From TCS-49 sp964442515 (GTDB taxonomy: Bacteria; Campylobacterota; Campylobacteria; Campylobacterales; Sulfurovaceae): 6,990 nucleotides of DNA. Where the stretch lies: NCBI GenBank assembly GCA_964442515.1, contig CAYUAC010000107.1, positions 1-6,990 on the forward strand, read 5' to 3'. Position 1 is the stretch's first letter. The number at the start of each line of letters is the position of its first letter. The notes under the pieces are model-generated. The model ran no database searches. It was given only the letters and a program-made list of their open reading frames with translations, and was not told where the DNA came from. Position numbers and translations under genes: made by a program. Below are positions 1-5,976 of this stretch, piece after piece.

Positions 1-418
1 ATTTTATCTTTGACAGTTTTGGGTAATAGCTTTGCCTGTACGTGCCGTAACGCACGCCTGTTTGCTTTCTAAGTGCCGTGATCCAATCTTGCAGCGTGCC
101 AAAAGGACAGGCATATCCGCACCACGCCTTGTTTAAAAAGATAAACCAGATCAAAAATACTGTCAATCCCGTCAGTACACTGACAGCGGCGGCCCCAAGC
201 AGCACTTGCGCGGGCATACCCAGCTGGTGTTGCAAAGGCATCAAGTAACAAGCCCCCGGTGTTCCTTCGTTATACGGACATGCAAAAACCGCAAGACTGG
301 AACCCAGATCAATAGCTAAATACCCGCCGTAGACAAAGAGGATAAACGTGCTCAGCTGAATCCAGAACCGAAACCGTGAAAGGTTGATATTGTTGATCTT
401 TTTTTGTATGTTACGCAT
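1..418 (-). CDS. NapH/NosR/CcoG-like membrane ferredoxin, 3' end beyond window
   Basis: Last visible gene of the minus-strand operon. It is open from an ATG at 418-416 to the window edge (139 codons, no stop), so the C-terminus is missing. The start is supported by a GAGGTGG ribosome site at 425-431, six bases before the ATG. The ATG lies inside the end of the preceding gene (8-bp overlap), which suggests translational coupling. Residues about 18-38 and 72-95 are hydrophobic and look like membrane helices. The second is followed by C100-G-Y-A-C104-P-F-G, the CxxxCP signature of polyferredoxin membrane proteins of the NapH, NosR C-terminal and CcoG type. Between the helices, on the predicted periplasmic side, lie C47 and C57 and then M60, H64 and M68. 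From family knowledge the missing part should hold more helices and probably [4Fe-4S] motifs. The likely role is membrane electron transfer, probably supporting the fusion protein encoded just upstream; its exact donor and acceptor are unknown. Confidence 0.87.
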   Translation of the reverse strand, partial: MRNIQKKINNINLSRFRFWIQLSTFILFVYGGYLAIDLGSSLAVFACPYNEGTPGACYLMPLQHQLGMPAQVLLGAAAVSVLTGLTVFLIWFIFLNKAWCGYACPFGTLQDWITALRKQTGVRYGTYRQSYYPKLSKIK

Positions 419-3071
419 CAAAATCCACCTCTTTATAGGGTTTTGATCTGTTTTTTCGAAAGCGGTACACGATAAATCCGCCAATAAACATAACGATCAG
501 GATCACACCAAGCCCATAGGCGTAGGAGAGGTAATCTCTATCGTTTGGGTAAAAATTCAGCGGATAGGTTAAGACGTATTTCCTGCCGTTTTCATTATGC
601 GTAAGCGTTAGTAAAATTTCCTGCTTATAGCGTTTGTCAAACTTACTCCACTTTGGAAAATAGTCCCGAATGATCGTAAACTTGGCTGATCCTTTTTCAT
701 CGGTTGTGATCTCTTTTGTCCAGCCTGAACTTGTTTGCACCTTAATTTTTGCATCTGCCAAGGGTTTGCCCTCAAACAATGCTTGAAACTTCAGGGTATC
801 GCCCATTTGATGGCGGTAAAAAAAGCTATCTTCTCTCGGCGCTTTTTGGCGGATCAGATCAAGGGGGATGTTTTTATCCTCCTTTTCAAAACGCACCTGC
901 TTTGTGTACCGATCATCACTGCCGTGTTTGCCGTGAAGGTATTCTAATTTTGCCACGTTGACTGACGCGGGCGACTCTCTGATCGCGTAGAGGTAATAAT
1001 AACCGTTGTTTGGTATTTCAAATTCGCTGGATTTTAATTCTTGCACCCGGTCTTTAAAGTTATACAGCAAAAACTCGGTTTCACCCCGGTAGAGGCTTTT
1101 ATCGTTTAAATCGCTTCCATACGCCAGCCAGACCTCTTTGGTGGCAACCCCTTTGCCCGGTCTGCCGCCGCCGTGGCTGTGCCCTGCGTGCGCAGAAGGT
1201 TTTGCCGCGGGGTTGGTTAGAGAAAAGTAAAAGGTTGCGTCCACGTCAGCGGATGCAGCGGCGGCAGGCCGGGTAAAGTCTTTGAGCGCGGACGTTAACG
1301 CCGTGTCAAAGTCCGCGATTTCTCCGCCGTAGCGTTTGGCAAAGGCCAGGGCTTCCTGTTTGCCTGAAAAAGCGTATTTGCTTGTCGGACTCATTGTGCC
1401 GGGCTTTTTGCTGCCTACAACGTAAAAAGCTTTTTGAATATCGATAAATTGCAGCGTATCAACGGTAACGACTTTGATATCATCAAGCTTTTTCCTGTTG
1501 AGTTTGAGATCTTTGGCCAGACAGTGGAGGGAACAATACTGCTTTGCCCTGCCCTCATGCAGGGCGCTGTGGTTGGTTTTGTAAAATTTTGGCAGGTTCA
1601 TCCCACACAGGGTGCAGCTGTGTTTTTCTCTGCCCTTTTGGATCATAACGGCTTTATCCTTTTGCACGCTTTGAAACATTTGCCCGCCGTGGTGGCCGTG
1701 GCCGCTGCTTTGCTGCGCTCCGTATGTGGCAAAGACATACCCGGTATAAACGTTAAGTCCCAGATAAAACAGGATCGCAAACGAGGCAAAAAAGTATGCA
1801 AACGTTTTTCTAAGCTTTGAAGCTTTTATCAGTTTCATGCGCTTTTGCAGCAGCAACAACGCCCACGCTATACCGATCCACTTCAAAAGCCCGAAATAGT
1901 GCAGCCACGCATCCCCTCTGCCGGCAAGCGAGTCGACGTCTGCGTCAAAACCAAAACCGTAGGCAAAGCCTTCGATTATGGTTTCATACGTCCTGATAAA
2001 AAACATTTCCAGCGTATGGCCCAGAGAGGCAAAGATAAACAGCGGTACAAAAGCCACCCCCAGGGTCGTAAAAACGCTTTTATACTCTTTTTGCAGTATC
2101 TTTGAAGCGATAAAAAGCCCGACCAGGGAAACCGTGACGGTAAAAAGCAGCGCGTACAAAAAGGCAAAGCCCTCAGCGTACTCCTGCATCCCCAGCGCTT
2201 TTGCGGTGGTGTTCCAGATAAAGCTGTCTGCAACGGCGCTTCTGTTTAACCCGTGGGCAAACCCCATAGAAACGGGAATAGAAGCCAGGATTAAAATATA
2301 GGTCCACACTTCCGCGCCCAAAATCTTGAGTTTGGCTCCAAGCTGCTGCGCGGGTTTGGTAAGGGTAAACTTTACCGCTTCACACGAGTGGGCACACTCC
2401 ATGCACAGCGTGCAGTCTTCGGTTTGGTTTTTTTTGGCAAAGGTAAAGGGTTTGAGGTTATAGGGGCATGCTTTCGCGCAATCAAAACTTTTACACTCTT
2501 TACAGGTATCGCTGTAGGTTTCAAGTTTGGTAAAAGAAAGCTTGTCATACGCCCTTGTCAGCGTGCCGATGGGGCAGATGAATTTGCAGTAGCTCATATC
2601 TTTATACAGATAATACAGCACAAACGCAAGCGCGGTAACGGCCGTAAACATCAGCGCGGTATAAAAAGGGCTTTTCCAAAACCCGTCAAAGGTATAATAC
2701 ATGCCCCACCAGCCAATCACCAGCAGCGCGATGCCGATATACCTGTTTTGCATCCATAGCGGCATCGTTTTTTGCAAGCCTGCTTTGGTGATATATTTGC
2801 CCAAAAAGCCGTGGGGGCAGATACCGCAGAAGATACGCCCGAATGTCGGCAGGGTAACGACCATAAAAAGCGACCAGAATACGCCCCAGAACACCGCGCC
2901 GGTGAAGATGTTTTCCTCCCCCGGATGAGCAAAACCAAAATACAGCGCGTAAAAAAAGAGCGCCGCTACAGCTGTGCGAAGAAAGAATAAAAACTTTTTA
3001 TTTTTAAATAAAAAGCCAAGAACAGGCTTGCCGAAGATATCGTTTTTATCTCTTTGGATATGTTTTACCAT
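411..3071 (-). CDS. Fusion protein: membrane [4Fe-4S] module, NosL-like domain and DUF4198-like domain
   Basis: This 886-residue protein has three parts. Residues 1-450 form a NapH/CcoG-like module with about nine helices (near 28-48, 56-76, 111-126, 136-154, 255-273, 302-323, 332-351, 390-409, 424-449). It carries C82-G-I-C85-P, C162-x3-C166-P and a ferredoxin domain (C190, C193, C198, C202; C220, C223, C226, C230). Lysine-rich loops at 322-331 and 408-422 and the odd helix count put the iron-sulfur part in the cytoplasm and the rest in the periplasm. Residues about 484-592 resemble NosL, the copper chaperone of nitrous-oxide reductase: C486-T-L-C489-G-M491, Y512-C513-S-L-H-C517 and a YGG at 581-583. 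Residues about 640-845 resemble DUF4198/NikM beta domains, then a helix (851-869) and a basic tail. His-rich linkers (457-462, 629-633) flank the NosL part. CcoG is known to reduce Cu(II); reduction and binding of periplasmic copper is therefore inferred. The start follows AAGGG by eight bases. The domain order is unfamiliar to me. Confidence 0.9.
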   Translation of the reverse strand: MVKHIQRDKNDIFGKPVLGFLFKNKKFLFFLRTAVAALFFYALYFGFAHPGEENIFTGAVFWGVFWSLFMVVTLPTFGRIFCGICPHGFLGKYITKAGLQKTMPLWMQNRYIGIALLVIGWWGMYYTFDGFWKSPFYTALMFTAVTALAFVLYYLYKDMSYCKFICPIGTLTRAYDKLSFTKLETYSDTCKECKSFDCAKACPYNLKPFTFAKKNQTEDCTLCMECAHSCEAVKFTLTKPAQQLGAKLKILGAEVWTYILILASIPVSMGFAHGLNRSAVADSFIWNTTAKALGMQEYAEGFAFLYALLFTVTVSLVGLFIASKILQKEYKSVFTTLGVAFVPLFIFASLGHTLEMFFIRTYETIIEGFAYGFGFDADVDSLAGRGDAWLHYFGLLKWIGIAWALLLLQKRMKLIKASKLRKTFAYFFASFAILFYLGLNVYTGYVFATYGAQQSSGHGHHGGQMFQSVQKDKAVMIQKGREKHSCTLCGMNLPKFYKTNHSALHEGRAKQYCSLHCLAKDLKLNRKKLDDIKVVTVDTLQFIDIQKAFYVVGSKKPGTMSPTSKYAFSGKQEALAFAKRYGGEIADFDTALTSALKDFTRPAAAASADVDATFYFSLTNPAAKPSAHAGHSHGGGRPGKGVATKEVWLAYGSDLNDKSLYRGETEFLLYNFKDRVQELKSSEFEIPNNGYYYLYAIRESPASVNVAKLEYLHGKHGSDDRYTKQVRFEKEDKNIPLDLIRQKAPREDSFFYRHQMGDTLKFQALFEGKPLADAKIKVQTSSGWTKEITTDEKGSAKFTIIRDYFPKWSKFDKRYKQEILLTLTHNENGRKYVLTYPLNFYPNDRDYLSYAYGLGVILIVMFIGGFIVYRFRKNRSKPYKEVDFDA

Positions 3072-3080
3072 TGAAAACCC

Positions 3081-3719
3081 TTATAATGTAACTGTTTGGT
3101 TCATAATCAAAAAACCAAGGATTATTAAAAGCGCTGCCGCCGCTGTTTGAACATGCCCGGCGTATTTTTGAAACTCTTTTAATAAGCCTTGTATGAGCGT
3201 GGAAAGAAAAAACGCGTAAAACAGGAATGAAAACGCAACCGCTCCTATGCCAAAAGACAGGCCAAGCCCCGCGGCACTGAAGTAGCTGTTTGACCCGGCA
3301 CTGAGCGTAATAAGACTTAGCAGCGGCAGACAGGGATTAAGCGCCATTAAAAGGCCGATCAAAAAGACGTTTTTATCCTCAAGTTTTATTTTGGTGCCCT
3401 TACAACGCTTTTGTTTGCCAAAATCTTGTTTCAGCATCAAAAGCCCTAAAAAAACTGTAGCGCTTCCAAGAAAGAATGAAATAAAGCTGTTGTTTTGAAC
3501 AAAATTTTTCACAAGGGCACCAAAATAAAACGCCGACAGCGCAAGCAGGGTATACGAAACCACCCTTCCCGCACTGAACGCAAACACCGTCTTAACCGCG
3601 CCAAGGCCCGTATTGGACCGGGTTAAAATCAGTATTAAAAACGGCATGCAGCTGAGCATACACGCGGTCGTGCCGTAACTCAGACCCACCAAAAACAAAG
3701 AAAACGCCGTTGGTTCCAT
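3081..3719 (-). CDS. CcdA/DsbD-transmembrane or TauE/SafE (COG2836)-like membrane protein
   Basis: A 212-residue, almost wholly hydrophobic protein with about six helices (near 5-32, 46-70, 78-96, 118-140, 147-173, 189-206). Helix 1 carries C20-M-L-S-C24-M-P and helix 4 begins with N128-P-C130-L-P. Paired cysteine-proline motifs in helices 1 and 4 are the hallmark of the CcdA/DsbD transmembrane family and of the related small proteins annotated as SafE-like sulfite exporters. CcdA/DsbD proteins carry thiol reducing equivalents across the inner membrane; some SafE-like proteins sit in cytochrome-oxidase or metal gene clusters. In this context it may keep the cysteines of the NosL-like domain reduced, or move a metal; the sequence does not decide between them. 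The gene starts 2 bp after the receptor's stop with only a weak ribosome site, so translation is probably coupled. It ends 9 bp before the next gene. A true sulfite or organosulfonate exporter is less likely here. Confidence 0.82.
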   Translation of the reverse strand: MEPTAFSLFLVGLSYGTTACMLSCMPFLILILTRSNTGLGAVKTVFAFSAGRVVSYTLLALSAFYFGALVKNFVQNNSFISFFLGSATVFLGLLMLKQDFGKQKRCKGTKIKLEDKNVFLIGLLMALNPCLPLLSLITLSAGSNSYFSAAGLGLSFGIGAVAFSFLFYAFFLSTLIQGLLKEFQKYAGHVQTAAAALLIILGFLIMNQTVTL

Positions 3720-3721
3720 TT

Positions 3722-5818
3722 TTAGAATTTATATCTGATACCGGCGTAATAAGAAGCCGGCGAACCGACCCGAATGGTAGCTTCATCCATTGTATCGCCA
3801 TAACTGACTGTTGCAAATTGGTAATAATCTTCATCAAGAAGATTGTCGACTTTTGCAAAAACCTCCAACGAATCATTAAATGCATAATTGGCTCTGAGAT
3901 TGACAATTTCATAACCGTCTTGCTTATACTCATTGGCTTCATCTGCATAATAGCTGCCTTTGATAAGCAGTTCCGGAGATATTGTCAAATTGGGTATTGG
4001 TGAGTAATCAATAATAAAATCAACGGTATGTTTGGAGGTTCTTGGAACATAATTACCGTCTAATTTAATCTCATCTTCTCCTTTGGGATTGATTGAGTAA
4101 GAATCAAACTTGGCTTGAAGGTAGGTATAAGCAAGGTTAAAAGAAAGAACGCTGTTGACCTTGCTTTGCAGTGCCAGTTCATATCCCCTGCTTTGAATAT
4201 CTCCCAGATTATCTACTACTTTATCTTCATCATCATCGACTGAAAACATATAGGTACCGGCTCTTCTACCCAGATAATCCTTCCTGTCAAGCTGGTAAAT
4301 TGAGGTATCGTACGTAATCTGACCAAAATCACCCCGCAAACCCAACTCATAATTATATGTTTTTTCAGGATCAAGGTCAGTTGGGACATCAAGGCTTGGA
4401 TCGTCATTTAACAGTTCTTTATTGCTGCTTATATCTTCCGCGTCCGGAGTTCGAAAACCGCTTGAAACACTGGAGTAGAGAATATAGCTTTCATCAAATT
4501 TATAATTCAACCCGGCTCTGTATGAATCGGTATTATAGGAAGGGTCGACATTGAGACTGTTATCAAGCCTGTTTGTATAATCGTATTTAATAACATCTTT
4601 TCTATAATTAAGCGTCGTAGTTAATTTTGATGTAATTTGGTTTCGTAACTCTAAATACAAAGCATTGATATCTTCATCTATTTCAGAATCACCGGTTATA
4701 TCTCCTTTGGTATAATTTACCGCATCAGCTCCCCATCCGTCTGAAAAATCCTGATTTGCTTTGGCCAAATAATCCTGTGAATTTCTTTCTACGCTCACAC
4801 CACCCATTACGGCAAAACGTTCAAACTTTTTTCGGTATTCAGCTTTAAGCGTATTTTGAATCCATTCTTCATCTTTTATTTGATTATGTCCTGTTTCATC
4901 GTCATCTCGGTCGGTAAGGTTGGTTTTATCATCCTCATAGCGTGAAAAATTCAACATAATATTGGAATCAGGGTCAATATCACGGGAGTACGTAATAAAA
5001 GTTTTGGTTAAAGTGGTATCGTAATACCCCGAGTAAGAAACCTGTGATTTGCTTTCGGGATCATTTTCTGCCATATCAACACCGGATACACTGGTTCCAT
5101 CTCCCGTTTCACGTTCAGTATAATCTACTCCAAAAGTAATATCACTGTAATCGGTCAAATAATACTGGTATTTGCCATTGATGGACTTGTGTTCTAAGTA
5201 AGCATCATCCCAGTAGCCGTCAGTCTCTCGATAACTTGCCTGCAGCTGTAAAGCCGAATTTTCAAACCCCTGATTAGTGCTTGCCAAAACTCTTTTGCTG
5301 CCAAAGCTACCGATTTCACTTTCCACTTTAGAACTGCTGACACCTTTGGCTCTTTTGGTCGTGATGACAACCGCCCCGGCAATAGCGTCATTGCCGTACA
5401 GATAACTTGCGCTGCCTTTGATCACTTTGATCGTTTCGATATTATCCAAATCAAGATTTATTTTTCCCGTTGTCTCCTGAACCGGCACACCGTCAATGAC
5501 TACGGCCACACCGGGTTTTTCACCCATATACCTCTGATTGTCTACACCACGGATATGAATTTTAACCCTGTCGTTGCCGACATTTGAGGTTGTCATCCCC
5601 GGAATGGTATTTAACACGTCTTCAACATTTGTAGGATTCATCTTTTCAACATCTTCACTGTCAATATAAAATGTGTTGGATACGGCATCTTTTTTATTCT
5701 CAAACGTATCATCAATCGTCGAAGATTCCACGCTGATGGTTCCCAAATCCTGCGCGTGTAACTGTGAAGCTATGAGCAGCGGCGCTAAAGCGAAACTGAT
5801 CGGTATAAGTGGTCTCAT
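3722..5818 (-). CDS. TonB-dependent outer-membrane receptor
   Basis: First gene of the operon, encoding 698 residues, normal length for the family. I place the start at 5818: it has AAGGAG at 5824-5829, five bases upstream, and opens directly into a signal peptide (M1-R-P, hydrophobic 4-20, cleavage probably after A22). An in-frame ATG at 5848 would add ten residues that spoil the signal peptide. A TonB-box-like stretch (about 26-32, TISVES) precedes the plug domain (about 44-157), which has the typical I-R-G-V-D near 89-93 and the Y-G-N-D-A-I-A-G-A-V segment at 141-150. The rest is the beta-barrel, with alternating aromatic strands, acidic loops (for example 303-309 and 528-533) and a C-terminal Y-K-F ending. 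It would import a scarce ligand with energy from TonB-ExbBD, not encoded here. The ligand cannot be read from the sequence: there is no cysteine and few Met or His. Operon context favours copper or a metal chelate. The gene is visibly more AT-rich than its neighbours. Confidence 0.95.
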   Translation of the reverse strand: MRPLIPISFALAPLLIASQLHAQDLGTISVESSTIDDTFENKKDAVSNTFYIDSEDVEKMNPTNVEDVLNTIPGMTTSNVGNDRVKIHIRGVDNQRYMGEKPGVAVVIDGVPVQETTGKINLDLDNIETIKVIKGSASYLYGNDAIAGAVVITTKRAKGVSSSKVESEIGSFGSKRVLASTNQGFENSALQLQASYRETDGYWDDAYLEHKSINGKYQYYLTDYSDITFGVDYTERETGDGTSVSGVDMAENDPESKSQVSYSGYYDTTLTKTFITYSRDIDPDSNIMLNFSRYEDDKTNLTDRDDDETGHNQIKDEEWIQNTLKAEYRKKFERFAVMGGVSVERNSQDYLAKANQDFSDGWGADAVNYTKGDITGDSEIDEDINALYLELRNQITSKLTTTLNYRKDVIKYDYTNRLDNSLNVDPSYNTDSYRAGLNYKFDESYILYSSVSSGFRTPDAEDISSNKELLNDDPSLDVPTDLDPEKTYNYELGLRGDFGQITYDTSIYQLDRKDYLGRRAGTYMFSVDDDEDKVVDNLGDIQSRGYELALQSKVNSVLSFNLAYTYLQAKFDSYSINPKGEDEIKLDGNYVPRTSKHTVDFIIDYSPIPNLTISPELLIKGSYYADEANEYKQDGYEIVNLRANYAFNDSLEVFAKVDNLLDEDYYQFATVSYGDTMDEATIRVGSPASYYAGIRYKF

Positions 5819-5823
5819 TCTCT

Positions 5824-5829
5824 CTCCTT
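5824..5829 (-). promoter_or_regulatory. Ribosome binding site fixing the receptor start
   Basis: AAGGAG on the minus strand, five bases before the ATG at 5818. It decides between this start and the in-frame ATG at 5848, which has no comparable site. Confidence 0.85.
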
Positions 5830-5846
5830 GCTTTAAATATTGCAGC

Positions 5847-5855
5847 ATTATTGCA
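5847..5855 (-). promoter_or_regulatory. Predicted extended -10 promoter of the receptor operon
   Basis: The minus strand reads TGCAATAAT, an extended -10 (TG, one base, AATAAT with five of six consensus bases). Transcription would start near 5840, giving a leader of about 22 nt that contains the ribosome site. At 17-bp spacing the -35 position reads ACACTT, a poor match, so the promoter probably needs an activator. The 11-bp box array covers that position. A short inverted repeat, ATTG-3-CAAT (5850-5860), overlaps the -10 and might be an additional operator half, though this is weak. Confidence 0.5.
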
Positions 5856-5861
5856 ACAATC

Positions 5862-5889
5862 TGTTAAGCAAGTGTTAACTCTTTGTTAA
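5862..5889. promoter_or_regulatory. Triple TGTTAA array with 11-bp period, probable response-regulator operator
   Basis: TGTTAA occurs at 5862-5867, 5873-5878 and 5884-5889 on the plus strand (TTAACA on the minus strand), each start exactly 11 bp from the next, about one helical turn. Head-to-tail half-sites at this period are typical of winged-helix OmpR/PhoB-family response regulators (PhoB and PhoP boxes have the same geometry). The near edge lies 9 bp upstream of the receptor's -10, where PhoB-type activators replace a missing -35. The same 11-bp phase continues towards the gene with ATTGCA at 5850 and 5839, giving five units in register. The regulator is not encoded in the window and its signal is unknown; copper or the receptor's ligand would be logical. 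Confidence 0.55.
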
Positions 5890-5934
5890 AAATTGATTTA
5901 TTTCAAGATAGTTCAATACAAAAACATCTATTTT

Positions 5935-5943
5935 TGCTAAAAT
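5935..5943 (+). promoter_or_regulatory. Predicted extended -10 promoter of the BCCT gene
   Basis: The plus strand reads TGCTAAAAT directly after a T-run: TG, one base, then TAAAAT with five of six consensus bases. There is no good -35 at the usual distance. An extended -10 behind a T-rich stretch is the known style of sigma-70 promoters in Campylobacter and Helicobacter. A start near 5950 would give a leader of about 27 nt before the GTG. It lies about 45 bp beyond the far edge of the TGTTAA array, so shared control is possible but not shown. Confidence 0.5.
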
Positions 5944-5966
5944 TCCGCCACGATTTCAAAAAACAC

Positions 5967-5971
5967 AGGAG
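5967..5971 (+). promoter_or_regulatory. Ribosome binding site supporting the GTG start
   Basis: AGGAG five bases before the GTG at 5977. The nearest in-frame ATG (6022) has no comparable site upstream, so the GTG is preferred. Confidence 0.75.
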
Positions 5972-5976
5972 ACTCC

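Noticed and set aside
69..251. 60-residue minus-strand open frame
   Set aside because: It is a shifted frame within the partial membrane ferredoxin, whose own frame shows helices and a CxxxCP motif.
1434..2759. Plus-strand open frames opposite the fusion gene (for example 1434-1820, 2388-2759)
   Set aside because: They run antisense to a gene with clear domain motifs, lack recognisable protein features and good ribosome sites, and are explained by the codon pattern of the real gene.
3081..3719. Naming the six-helix protein a sulfite exporter
   Set aside because: The CxxxC-M-P and N-P-C motifs and the neighbours fit the CcdA/COG2836 group better; no sulfonate or taurine genes are present.
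5819..5848. In-frame ATG at 5848 as the receptor start
   Set aside because: It would put ten charged or polar residues before the signal peptide, lacks a ribosome site, and lies upstream of the predicted transcription start near 5840. The ATG at 5818 has AAGGAG at ideal distance.
5827..5872. Inverted repeat CTTGCTT (5827-5833) / AAGCAAG (5866-5872)
   Set aside because: The loop is 32 bases and one arm lies upstream of the predicted transcription start, so no RNA hairpin would form. With seven-base arms in AT-rich DNA it may be chance.
5901..5917. TTCAA direct repeat with 10-bp spacing, considered as a Fur-like box
   Set aside because: It matches neither the Fur nor the NikR consensus, and two five-base repeats are not significant in AT-rich sequence.
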